NCBI GenBank assembly: GCA_910586065.1
Contig: CAJUGI010000006.1
Location: 49,838 to 113,837 of the forward strand
DNA: 64,000 nucleotides
DNA from: an uncultured Christensenella sp.
GTDB taxonomy: Bacteria > Bacillota > Clostridia > Christensenellales > Borkfalkiaceae
Reading direction: 5' to 3'
The first letter of the stretch is position 1. Every line of letters starts with the position of its first letter. The position numbers and the translations under genes are program-made. Positions 17,216 to 24,672 of the stretch are shown in pieces. The notes beneath the pieces were generated by a model. The model was not told where the DNA came from. It saw nothing but the letters and a program-made list of their open reading frames with translations, and searched no databases.

Positions 17216-17619
17216 TGTCTGATTACGAAGTTGTCTTTTGTGTGGTTAACGCCGGATATTCCGAACTCGTTATGGATGCGGCAAAGGAAGTTGGCGCCAG
17301 AGGCGGAACCGTAATTCACGCGCGCGGTACTGCAAATAAAGAGGCCGAAAAGTTTTTCAGTATAACCATTCAGCCGGATAAGGAAATTGTAATGATATTG
17401 GTTCCCTCCAAAATCAAAGACGAGGTTTTGCGTGCCGTTTACAGGCAGGCTGGCTTAAAATCGGCAGGTCAGGGAATCGCATTCTCTCTTGCCGTAGACG
17501 AGGTGGTAGGCATTGCCGGTTCACAAAATAGTGTTTCATCATCTGAAACTAAGTCAGACTCATCCGTAAACGCAAGTTTATCCGGCGAAGTTTCCGGCGA
17601 AACTTCCAAAACTCCGTGA
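17215..17619 (+). CDS. PII-like signalling protein 2 (partner of DUF1538)
   Basis: A 134-residue protein with a recognisable PII/GlnB-type domain at residues 1-105: ARGGTVIHARGT in the T-loop start position, KEIVMILVPSKIKDEVLRAV, then SAGQGIAFSLAVDEVVGI where the nucleotide-binding B-loop sits. The uridylylated tyrosine and canonical T-loop of GlnB are absent, so it belongs with atypical PII proteins. The C-terminal ~28 residues are Ser/Glu/Thr-rich. GGAGG precedes the ATG. Likely senses a nucleotide or small ligand and acts on the DUF1538 protein. Confidence 0.8.
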   Translation: MSDYEVVFCVVNAGYSELVMDAAKEVGARGGTVIHARGTANKEAEKFFSITIQPDKEIVMILVPSKIKDEVLRAVYRQAGLKSAGQGIAFSLAVDEVVGIAGSQNSVSSSETKSDSSVNASLSGEVSGETSKTP

Positions 17620-17710
17620 AATTTCTAATCTCGGTTAAAAATCCGGTTGCGTTTATGCGGATGATTAATATTAAAGTATGTTAAAATAAACTTTTATTTT
17701 TACTCAAGTT

Positions 17711-17742
17711 AAAGGCGGACTTTTAAAGTCCGCCTTTTTTAT
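17711..17742 (+). terminator. intrinsic terminator of the DUF1538 operon
   Basis: AAAGGCGGACT pairs with AGTCCGCCTTT around a short AT loop, followed by TTTTTT. The stretch 17620-17994 otherwise holds only AT-rich DNA and the in-frame upstream extension of the recombinase frame; I see no other gene in it. Confidence 0.85.
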
Positions 17743-17994
17743 ACCATAAATGTAATAAAAACTAACAAAAAGCACACAACAAAAAGTAACATTTTTATCT
17801 ATAAGGATTTGTTAATCTAATATGGGTTTTTGCTTATTTTTATAAATGTACACGTTTCTGCCGTAAGTTTAACCCGCCGTATACGCTTTTATTACAAAAG
17901 AAATATGTTACGGAATAACAGAAAAAACAACTCGTCTTATGTACGTATGTATAAAGGGCGCTATTATTTGTCAAAAATCTGTTTGGAGGCACAT

Positions 17995-18954
17995 ATGAAC
18001 TACAATGAATGGTTAAACGAATGGCTCATCATATGGGTAAAACCTATGGTAAAAGACCGCACTTTTGAAAAGTACAAAAACACGGTGCGTCTGCAAATCT
18101 CCCCGCAACTCGGCAGTTGCGCGCTTGAAGAACTCACGGCGCCGACGCTTCAAAAGTTTACGGCGGAACTTGTAACGCGTTACGCGCCGAACACTGTTAC
18201 CGGAATAATTGCGGTTGTAAAAAGTTCTCTTCTATGCGCGCAAAGCGCGGGGGTAATTTCACGGCAGTTTTCCGACTGCATCAAAACTCCGCGCGCGCAG
18301 GAACGGGATATCGGCTGTTTTACCTGCGCGGAACAAAAGCGCATCGAACGTTACGTTCTGGCAAGTAAAAAACCGAAACTTTTCGGTATAGTATTAAGTC
18401 TTTATACCGGACTTAGAGTGGGCGAACTTATTGCGCTTGAATGGAGTGACGTCGATTTGTCTAACGGTACGATATCCGTAATAAAATCCTGTCGGGACAG
18501 TTGGAATAAGAACGGTTACGTAAAACTTTTCGACACTCCGAAAACTGAAAATTCCCGCCGTAAAATTCCTATACCCGTGCAGCTGTTGCCGTATTTGCGT
18601 GATTTAAAAAAACATAGCGAAAATAATTTCGTGGTATGCGGCAGCGGCGGTAAAGAAATTTCAGTCCGTTCGTATCAGCGCACTTTTGAGCTGATTTTAA
18701 ACGGACTTAAAATACCGCACCGTGGCTTTCATGCGCTCAGGCATACGTTCGCCACCAGAGCGATAGAGAGCGGAATGGACGTTAAATCCCTTTCAAAAAT
18801 CTTAGGACACAAAAATTCCACGGTAACGTTAAACAGGTACGTTCATACTTTTATGGAACATCAGAATCATATGATGAACCGACTTGGCACAATGTTCGAT
18901 ACCGATACGATGCCGTATGCGGCAAACGCTTACGATGTTCCGGTTTACTGGTGA
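17995..18954 (+). CDS. tyrosine recombinase / phage-type integrase
   Basis: The 319-residue protein has an N-terminal SAM-like DNA-binding domain (about 1-85) and the catalytic domain with Arg141 (LYTGLRVGEL), His246-x-x-Arg249 (HALRHT), His272 (LGHKNS) and the nucleophile Tyr282 (NRYVH). The start at 17995 is chosen because GGAGG lies 8 nt upstream; the frame is open further upstream but without recognisable domain. No phage, excisionase or transposition genes surround it. It is followed by a strong terminator and then tRNA-Pro, a common integration target. It may be a resident recombinase or an element remnant. Confidence 0.9.
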   Translation: MNYNEWLNEWLIIWVKPMVKDRTFEKYKNTVRLQISPQLGSCALEELTAPTLQKFTAELVTRYAPNTVTGIIAVVKSSLLCAQSAGVISRQFSDCIKTPRAQERDIGCFTCAEQKRIERYVLASKKPKLFGIVLSLYTGLRVGELIALEWSDVDLSNGTISVIKSCRDSWNKNGYVKLFDTPKTENSRRKIPIPVQLLPYLRDLKKHSENNFVVCGSGGKEISVRSYQRTFELILNGLKIPHRGFHALRHTFATRAIESGMDVKSLSKILGHKNSTVTLNRYVHTFMEHQNHMMNRLGTMFDTDTMPYAANAYDVPVYW

Positions 18955-18965
18955 TTTTTAATTTG

Positions 18966-19001
18966 CCCCCTGTCGCATTTTTGGCGACAGGGGGAGTTTT
19001 T
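18966..19001 (+). terminator. intrinsic terminator of the recombinase gene
   Basis: An 11-bp stem (CCCCCTGTCGC with GCGACAGGGGG) with a 7-nt loop is followed by AGTTTTTAT. Confidence 0.9.
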
Positions 19002-19082
19002 ATAAAAATTTTAAACATGTTTACTACCCAAAAAAATTGAGAAAGTAGCCGAAAACCGAAGTCGGCGGCCAAAATTTTGCAT

Positions 19083-19122
19083 AAAAAAGCCCGTTCTCGG
19101 GCATTTTTCGCCCGAGAACGGG
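19083..19122 (-). terminator. intrinsic terminator of tRNA-Pro
   Basis: A 13-bp perfect stem (CCCGTTCTCGGGC with GCCCGAGAACGGG) is followed on the minus strand by six T. It starts 5 nt after the tRNA 3' end. Confidence 0.9.
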
Positions 19123-19127
19123 TATTT

Positions 19128-19204
19128 TGGTTGAGGCGACGGGACTTGAACCCACGACCTTCTGGTCCCTAACCAGACGCGCTACCAAACTGCGCTACGC
19201 CTCA
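19128..19204 (-). tRNA. tRNA-Pro (anticodon AGG), CCA encoded
   Basis: A 77-nt cloverleaf with a 7-bp acceptor (TGAGGCG/CGCCTCA), U8 A9, D-stem GCGC/GCGC, anticodon stem TCTGG/CCAGA with loop TTAGGGA, T-loop TTCAAGT, A73 and encoded CCA. The anticodon AGG at complement 19168-19170 reads proline codons. A34 is unusual for bacterial tRNA-Pro, where UGG, GGG and CGG are typical. Confidence 0.9.
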
Positions 19205-19306
19205 AAATACGTTTGCCGTCAATTCCAACAGCAATATTATTATACATATAATAAAAAAAAAAGCAAATGCTTTTAATTGCTTTTAAAAAAATAATTAATA
19301 ATTTTA

Positions 19307-19335
19307 TTTACAACATTTCACGCATATGATAGAAT
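19307..19335 (+). promoter_or_regulatory. promoter of mntP (nearly leaderless)
   Basis: TTTACA (19307-19312), 17 bp, TAGAAT (19330-19335). The predicted start at about 19342 is only 3 nt before the ATG, and no Shine-Dalgarno is present. No yybP-ykoY manganese riboswitch fits in the short AT-rich upstream DNA. Confidence 0.55.
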
Positions 19336-19344
19336 AAATATATT

Positions 19345-19974
19345 ATGTTGTGGACTTTAATACTTTCGGTATTTTTATCGGGTGTTTCCCTTTCTATGGA
19401 CGCCTTTGCCGTATCCGTATGCGACGGAATGGTTTACCGTAACGTAACAAAACGCAAAGCCGTACTTATTCCGCTTACGTTCGGCATTTTTCAGGCTGTA
19501 ATGCCGATAATCGGTTTTTACATTTCAATGGCTTTCCGTCAGATAGAAGTTTTCGATTCCATCGACCATTGGATTGCCTTTGCGCTTCTTTTAATAATAG
19601 GCGGCAAAATGATTTTTGACGGCGCCAAGGATTTGCGTAAAAAGGAAGATGAAGAGTTAAAGCCCAAAAACTTTTCAATGGCAAGTGTTCTTGTTCAGGG
19701 CGTGGCAACCAGTATAGACGCGCTCTTTGTAGGTTTCGGGCTCAGCGTAATGCTAGAAGGCGTAGTTCAGAACATTCAATTATGGGCATGGATAAGCGTT
19801 GCAATAATTGGAGTAACAACTTTCGTAATATCTCTTATCGGCGTACTTATAGGCGTAAATGTGGGGAAACTCTTTAAAAAGAGAGCCAGCGTAGCAACTA
19901 TAGTAGGCGGAGTAGTATTGATACTTTTAGGCGTTAAAATACTTTTGAACGGTCTCGGTATAATAAACTTTTAA
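19345..19974 (+). CDS. mntP: manganese efflux pump MntP
   Basis: The 209-residue membrane protein has about six transmembrane helices and two related halves. Each half has the conserved Asp motif: SMDAFAVSVCDGM (Asp19) and TSIDALFVGFGLS (Asp125). MntP exports excess Mn(II). Length and motifs are normal. It converges on murG with a 3-bp gap and no clear terminator between them. Confidence 0.92.
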   Translation: MLWTLILSVFLSGVSLSMDAFAVSVCDGMVYRNVTKRKAVLIPLTFGIFQAVMPIIGFYISMAFRQIEVFDSIDHWIAFALLLIIGGKMIFDGAKDLRKKEDEELKPKNFSMASVLVQGVATSIDALFVGFGLSVMLEGVVQNIQLWAWISVAIIGVTTFVISLIGVLIGVNVGKLFKKRASVATIVGGVVLILLGVKILLNGLGIINF

Positions 19975-19977
19975 CGG

Positions 19978-21021
19978 TCATTTGGCTTTTAAAGTCGATA
20001 ATATTTCTTTTACTATTCTTTCATTTCCGCATTTTACGGTGCTTTCCGCAAGTGCGGATTTTAATTTTTTATCGCTGAACAACGCCGTAGCGCCGTCAAT
20101 TAGCGCCGCGTCGGTTAAATCGTTTTCATGCAAAACGCGGCATAATCCCGAATCTGTAAAATATTCCGCGTTTTTAACCTGGTCGCCGCGGCTCCGCTTG
20201 TTTTCAAGCGGAATAAAAAGAGTCGGAATTTTCAATGCAATCAACTCGTGTGCCGCATTCGAGCCGCACCTCGAAACGGCGGCGTCCGCGCAGGCGTAAC
20301 AAAGTCCCATATCGTTGGCAAATTCTATCTGTTTATAACCGTATATTTCCGCGCCGGTCTTTCTGCCTTTGCCGCAGATGTGCAGAATATTATAATTTTT
20401 GCATAGTATCGGGGCAACGTTTGCAACGTGTCTGTTAATAATTTCCGAACCGCTTCCGCCGCCAAGAACAAGAATGGTGGGGCGCATATCCAACCCCAAC
20501 GCCGCGCGCGCTTCGGCCGAATTCCGGTTAAAGAGATTTTTTCTCATTGGAGAACCGGTAAAAATGCCGTTTCCGAAAGTTCTGGCAGTGGAGGGAAAAG
20601 AGGTTAAAACTTTTTTACACTTTCCGGCGATAAATCTGTTGGCAAGTCCCGCGGTAAGGTCCGATTCGTGCGTGATAACGGGAATACCCCGCTTTTTCGC
20701 CGCAACCGCGGCCGGCACGCAGGCGTAACCGCCTTTGCAAAAAACAAGGTCGGGTTTTACGTCGTCCAAAATCTTTCCCGCCGCGCCGATGCATTTAAAC
20801 AGTTTAAAGGGTAGTGCAAGGTTGTAAAAAATTTTACCGCGCACCAATTTCACTGCCGGGCATTCAAAAAAGCTTACTCCGTTGCTTTGGCAAATGCTTT
20901 TTTCTATTCCGTCCGTACCGATGTACAGGTTGTCCGTAATTCCTTTAAGAGCTTCGATGATGGCGATGTTCGGTATAACGTGTCCGGCGCTTCCGCCGCC
21001 GCAAAACATAATTCTTTTCAT
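19978..21021 (-). CDS. murG: MurG-type UDP-GlcNAc:undecaprenyl-pyrophosphoryl-MurNAc-pentapeptide transferase
   Basis: MurG makes lipid II from lipid I at the inner face of the membrane. The 347-residue GT-B protein has the N-terminal GGGSAGHVIPN loop, the interdomain GGGSGSEIIN loop and the UDP-GlcNAc-binding segment SRCGSNAAHELIALKIPTL ending in the Glu-containing helix. It stands alone here, away from a mur/fts cluster, so it may be a second copy or a relocated gene. Confidence 0.9.
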   Translation of the reverse strand: MKRIMFCGGGSAGHVIPNIAIIEALKGITDNLYIGTDGIEKSICQSNGVSFFECPAVKLVRGKIFYNLALPFKLFKCIGAAGKILDDVKPDLVFCKGGYACVPAAVAAKKRGIPVITHESDLTAGLANRFIAGKCKKVLTSFPSTARTFGNGIFTGSPMRKNLFNRNSAEARAALGLDMRPTILVLGGGSGSEIINRHVANVAPILCKNYNILHICGKGRKTGAEIYGYKQIEFANDMGLCYACADAAVSRCGSNAAHELIALKIPTLFIPLENKRSRGDQVKNAEYFTDSGLCRVLHENDLTDAALIDGATALFSDKKLKSALAESTVKCGNERIVKEILSTLKAK

Positions 21022-21061
21022 AGCAATAATATATTTATTGTTGCCTTAATTTATGAAAATT

Positions 21062-21092
21062 AAAAGCCCTTTCCGCATATAGCCGAAAGGGC
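21062..21092 (-). terminator. intrinsic terminator of the TetR-family gene
   Basis: GCCCTTTC (21066-21073) pairs with GAAAGGGC (21085-21092); on the minus strand it is followed by TTTTAATTTT. Confidence 0.75.
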
Positions 21093-21131
21093 AAAAGTAT
21101 TATAATCATTATAAAACTTAAATGTTTTAAT

Positions 21132-21713
21132 TCACTCCGGTTTAATAACTTTTTTTATTATTATGTGTTCGGTTATATCGCTTATTTCCTTAATAAGTTC
21201 TTCCTGCGTTTTAATTTTTTGCCCGTTGCGCACCCAGGTTTCATAACTGTCCACAATGCCCGACGCAATAAAAGTAACGGGGAAAATAATATCCCCTATA
21301 TCCTGTCCGCTCCGTTCGTTCAAAATCGCCGAAGTCGTTTTTTCGATTATGATTTCTTTAAGTCTCGTCATAACGCCCGTTGACTCTTTCGAGAATACAA
21401 GGTAATTTTTAAACGTGGTTTTTTCGTCGAGCACGGCTGAAATATTCGCCAGCATAGAATAAGTCGAACCGTAAACGTCCGAAATATCAAAATCGTTTAT
21501 GCACTCCTCGATTTTGGCTGCAATTTCCGTTTCTATATCTTTCATAACGGCGGCAACGTCAGCATAGTGCAAATAAAACGTCGAACGGTTTACAAGCGCT
21601 TTTGCCGCAATGTCTGAAACGGTAAGTTTATTTGCCTCGGTTTCTGTCATCAGTTGCATAAATGCGTTTTTAATTGCCGCTTTTGTCTTAATAATCCGTT
21701 TATCCGTCGCCAT
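21132..21713 (-). CDS. TetR/AcrR family transcriptional regulator
   Basis: A 193-residue protein with an N-terminal helix-turn-helix (residues about 10-55, including LTVSDIAAKALVNRSTFYLHY) and an all-helical C-terminal domain of the type found in Firmicutes DhaS-like TetR proteins. The ATG at 21713 is preferred over an upstream in-frame TTG because GACGGAG lies 8 nt before it. It is divergent from the small membrane protein and PAP2 genes, which are its most likely targets. The ligand is unknown. Confidence 0.85.
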   Translation of the reverse strand: MATDKRIIKTKAAIKNAFMQLMTETEANKLTVSDIAAKALVNRSTFYLHYADVAAVMKDIETEIAAKIEECINDFDISDVYGSTYSMLANISAVLDEKTTFKNYLVFSKESTGVMTRLKEIIIEKTTSAILNERSGQDIGDIIFPVTFIASGIVDSYETWVRNGQKIKTQEELIKEISDITEHIIIKKVIKPE

Positions 21714-21782
21714 AATTTTCTCCGTCAATTATTATATGTGCGTCTATTATACAACGTTTTGACGATTAAATCAAATTAAAAC

Positions 21783-21811
21783 TTGACATAATAAAGAGAG
21801 AGTTGTAAAAT
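21783..21811 (+). promoter_or_regulatory. promoter giving a leaderless mRNA for the small membrane protein
   Basis: TTGACA (21783-21788), 17 bp, TAAAAT (21806-21811). The expected start site, 7 nt after the -10, coincides with the A of the ATG at 21818. Confidence 0.7.
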
Positions 21812-21817
21812 TAAAAT

Positions 21818-22132
21818 ATGCCATTCGAATATATAATCGCAATTATCTGCGGCTCAATATTTTTAATTTTATTTATAGCAAATTTAATAGTTTACTTTTT
21901 AAATGCCAAAAAGGAAGCGGCAGTTTACGAAGAGCTTGAAAAGATGTACTCCGACAAGAATCTCGTAAAAATGAAGTATGACTTTGCCGCATACGACAAA
22001 GAGACTGAAGAACTGATGAAAAACGCCGGAGCGTCCGGCGAAATCAAAACAGCCGAAACAGACGATTCTTCTTTCAGTCAGCTCGTAATAGAGGGACTGG
22101 AAGAAATTACGGGCGACTATAAACCCGAATAA
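21818..22132 (+). CDS. small single-pass membrane protein, unknown
   Basis: A 104-residue protein with one N-terminal transmembrane helix (about residues 5-27) and a charged cytoplasmic or exposed tail rich in Glu, Lys and Asp. I do not recognise a family. It is the first gene of a two-gene unit with a PAP2 phosphatase 15 nt downstream, divergent from a TetR regulator. Its promoter predicts translation from a leaderless mRNA. Confidence 0.7.
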   Translation: MPFEYIIAIICGSIFLILFIANLIVYFLNAKKEAAVYEELEKMYSDKNLVKMKYDFAAYDKETEELMKNAGASGEIKTAETDDSSFSQLVIEGLEEITGDYKPE

Positions 22133-22146
22133 ATTTTGAACTCATT

Positions 22147-22755
22147 ATGGAAATACAGATTTTACAGTGGGTTGACGCCACGTTTCACTCGCAGGCGTGG
22201 CTCAACTATATAATGAAATATATTACTTATATAGGCGAATTCGGTGCGGGCGCAATAATTTGTGCGCTCGTGCTTTTAATTTTCAAAAAAACCCGTTGGG
22301 CGGGCGTGGCGGTGGGCTGTGCGCTTGTCTTCGATGTATTAATAGTAAACGTAATTTTAAAACTTACCGTCAACCGGGCAAGACCGTGGACGGAGTGCGG
22401 TACTTTTGTTGATTTTTACAATGCTTTCGGCGTCCGTCAACCTACTGATTCATCCTTTCCTTCGGGGCACTCCGCGGCGCTTTTCGCTACAGCCGTCGCG
22501 CTCACGTTTAGATATAGGTTAAAGGCGCTGCCCGCAATAATAATAGCTTTGTTGGTTGCTCTTTCCAGAATTTATCTCTGTCTGCACTATCCTACGGACG
22601 TTTTGGGGGGAGTATTAATCGGTTCTGCTTGCGGCGTTGCGGGGCACTTTGCGGCAATAGGGCTTAAAAAACTTTACGAAGAAAAATTTAAACCTATCTT
22701 GCAAAAGCGCAAAGGTCACGTGCCGGAACAATCCGGCGAAAAGTCAAACGAATAA
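22147..22755 (+). CDS. PAP2-family membrane phosphatase (undecaprenyl pyrophosphatase-like)
   Basis: The 202-residue protein has about six membrane helices and the three PAP2 catalytic motifs: KLTVNRARP, PSGHS, and SRIYLCLHYPTDV. Related BcrC/YbjG proteins recycle undecaprenyl pyrophosphate for cell-wall synthesis, though lipid phosphatases share the motifs. The C-terminus is a Lys/Glu-rich cytoplasmic tail. The upstream small membrane protein and TetR suggest envelope-stress control. Confidence 0.88.
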   Translation: MEIQILQWVDATFHSQAWLNYIMKYITYIGEFGAGAIICALVLLIFKKTRWAGVAVGCALVFDVLIVNVILKLTVNRARPWTECGTFVDFYNAFGVRQPTDSSFPSGHSAALFATAVALTFRYRLKALPAIIIALLVALSRIYLCLHYPTDVLGGVLIGSACGVAGHFAAIGLKKLYEEKFKPILQKRKGHVPEQSGEKSNE

Positions 22756-22779
22756 TCATCCGAACAGGAATAAAAATAA

Positions 22780-22807
22780 CCCTCCAGTTGAAGGGAGGGC
22801 TTTTTTT
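22780..22807 (+). terminator. intrinsic terminator of the PAP2 gene
   Basis: CCCTCC and GGAGGG flank an 8-nt loop and are followed by CTTTTTTT. Some read in the opposite direction is possible for the convergent lipoprotein gene. Confidence 0.75.
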
Positions 22808-22816
22808 CGTAGTTTT

Positions 22817-23251
22817 TTATTTGATTTCAAATTTAAAAATAAGCGGCTTGTTCATCAAAGTCTTAACAACCGTAAAACCGCCGTTTTTAATTTTAATTTT
22901 CTCACGGTGTTCTACGCCGAAAATCCAGACGTTCCCCGTAATTTCGCGCGTTTCGTCGTCAACGGAATAAGTTCCTTCAACAATCTTTTTTTCGCCGTTT
23001 TTCGGTTTAAAACTGATTTCCAGTTTTTCGTCGTTTACCAGCGTAATTTTAATAAAATCATATTCCTTCAAAAGGTCGGCTTCGCCAAATTTTGCCTCAA
23101 CGCATGTATACTCGGCAATATACGGCTTTGTAAGCGACTTGACCGAACTATCCGCCCCGTCCGTACAGGCTGGCACAAGGCTTAAAACCGCAGCCGCAAA
23201 AATAACCGCAGCCGCCAGAATTTTCGTCTTTAATTTATTAAACTTTCCCAT
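22817..23251 (-). CDS. predicted lipoprotein, unknown
   Basis: A 144-residue protein with a basic N-terminus, a hydrophobic stretch and a lipobox ending in LVPAC, with Cys29 as the predicted lipidation site. The mature part is short, beta-rich and Lys/Glu-rich, resembling lipocalin-like small lipoproteins without a recognisable signature. A G-run (GGGGG) precedes the ATG. It is monocistronic. The following 288 bp (23252-23539) hold AT-rich DNA and the fba terminator only. Confidence 0.7.
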   Translation of the reverse strand: MGKFNKLKTKILAAAVIFAAAVLSLVPACTDGADSSVKSLTKPYIAEYTCVEAKFGEADLLKEYDFIKITLVNDEKLEISFKPKNGEKKIVEGTYSVDDETREITGNVWIFGVEHREKIKIKNGGFTVVKTLMNKPLIFKFEIK

Positions 23252-23477
23252 ACCCCCAGTATGCGCAAAAAATAAATGATTTAATCTTCAAAGCCAACGT
23301 TTTGCATATTTAAATTTATCATACAGAATTAATTTTATATTTTTTCACACTTTTATGTTTCAAGGCAAGTAAATTGTTGTTTTGCTTTTTGGAATAGTTT
23401 GTTTTAGCGTTCAGATAAATAATATCATCTTAATTCAACAATTTTTAAATTAGCTCGATTTATTAAACTAAAAGCCA

Positions 23478-23504
23478 AAGCCCCCGCCATTACGGCGGGG
23501 GCTT
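23478..23504 (-). terminator. intrinsic terminator of fba
   Basis: AAGCCCCCGCC pairs with GGCGGGGGCTT; on the minus strand the stem is followed by TGGCTTTTAG, a modest T-rich tail. Confidence 0.75.
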
Positions 23505-23539
23505 CTTCATCATATGTATATCTTTCGTTCAGGCAATTT

Positions 23540-24406
23540 TTACGCTTTGCCTATGCTGCCGAAAATTTCCATCTTTTCTTTAACGGTGTCCTTAATGGCC
23601 TGCGTGCCGGGTGCAAGCAGTTTGCGGGGGTCAAACCCTTTGCCAACTAAATCTTTGCCGGCTTCAACATACTTTCTCGTCGCTTCCTGAAATGCAAGCT
23701 GGCATTCGGTATTTACGTTTATTTTAGCAACGCCCAGTGAAATCGCCTTTTTAATCATATCCGTGGGTATGCCGGTACCGCCGTGGAGTACGAGGGGCAT
23801 ATTCCCGACCTTCTTTTTAACTGCGGCAAGCGTTTCAAAGCTGAGCCCTTCCCAGTTTGCGGGGTACTTGCCGTGAATGTTGCCTATTCCCGCCGCAAGC
23901 ATAGTTACGCCCAAATCCGCAATCTTTTTGCATTCTTCGGGGTTTGCGCACTCGCCTTTGCCTATAACGCCGTCTTCTTCGCCGCCTATCGAGCCTACTT
24001 CGGCTTCGATACTGAGCCCCAGATGATTGCAAACGGCAACAAGCTCTTTCGTCTTTTCAATGTTTTCCTCTATGGGGAAGTGCGAACCGTCGAACATAAT
24101 CGAAGAAAATCCCGCTTCGACGCACTTATAACAACAGTCGTAAGTGCCGTGGTCAAGGTGAAGGGCAACGGGAACGGTGATATGCATTTCTTCAATCATC
24201 GCTTTAACCATAGCCGCAACCGTTTTAAAGCCCGTCATATATTTTCCCGCGCCTTCCGAAACGCCTAAAATAACGGGAGATTTAAGTTCTTCCGCTGTCT
24301 GCAAAATCGACTTTGTCCATTCCAGATTGTTTATGTTAAACTGTCCTACGGCGTATTTGCCGTCCCTTGCCTTTTCAAGCATTTCTTTTGCCGAAACTAA
24401 TGCCAT
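23540..24406 (-). CDS. fba: class II fructose-bisphosphate aldolase
   Basis: The 288-residue zinc enzyme cleaves fructose 1,6-bisphosphate to glyceraldehyde 3-phosphate and DHAP. Visible motifs include ALHLDHGTYD (zinc His and catalytic Asp), SIEAEVGSIGGEED, GNIHGKY and LVLHGGTGIP. GGAGA lies 9 nt before the ATG. It is divergent from gap across a 266-bp intergenic region; the two enzymes act in consecutive glycolytic steps. Confidence 0.95.
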   Translation of the reverse strand: MALVSAKEMLEKARDGKYAVGQFNINNLEWTKSILQTAEELKSPVILGVSEGAGKYMTGFKTVAAMVKAMIEEMHITVPVALHLDHGTYDCCYKCVEAGFSSIMFDGSHFPIEENIEKTKELVAVCNHLGLSIEAEVGSIGGEEDGVIGKGECANPEECKKIADLGVTMLAAGIGNIHGKYPANWEGLSFETLAAVKKKVGNMPLVLHGGTGIPTDMIKKAISLGVAKINVNTECQLAFQEATRKYVEAGKDLVGKGFDPRKLLAPGTQAIKDTVKEKMEIFGSIGKA

Positions 24407-24453
24407 ATTAAAATCTCCAAAAATTTAATTTACGGTAAAAATTACCTTTTTTA

Positions 24454-24482
24454 ATTATAATAGAAACCGTTTATAATTTCAA
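24454..24482 (-). promoter_or_regulatory. promoter of fba
   Basis: On the minus strand TTGAAA (24482-24477), 17 bp, TATAAT (24459-24454). Leader of about 40 nt. Confidence 0.75.
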
Positions 24483-24573
24483 GTCTATTTTCGCAAATTT
24501 TTAAAAAATAGCAAAAAACACTTTACTTTAAAAAAGCATTTAATATAATACGTATATGAACGCGCGTTAAAAA

Positions 24574-24620
24574 CAAACGTTAAAAAAACGTTTGACTTGA
24601 AAAGTTCTTTTTGTTATAAT
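24574..24620 (+). promoter_or_regulatory. promoter of gap with palindromic operator over the -35
   Basis: TTGACT (24592-24597), 17 bp, TATAAT (24615-24620). The inverted repeat CAAACGT-N7-ACGTTTG (24574-24594) overlaps the first bases of the -35, a typical repressor position. The regulator is not identified; no cggR is present. Confidence 0.75.
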
Positions 24621-24672
24621 AATATCGATTTTGATAAACAAATAATTTTTTTAATTCGGAGGAATTAATTTT

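Noticed and set aside
17830..17994. Longer N-terminus for the recombinase starting at 17830
   Set aside because: The extra 55 residues lack domain similarity and a ribosome binding site, whereas GGAGG stands before the ATG at 17995.
19205..19344. Manganese riboswitch before mntP
   Set aside because: The upstream DNA is short and AT-rich, and the promoter leaves almost no leader to form the aptamer.
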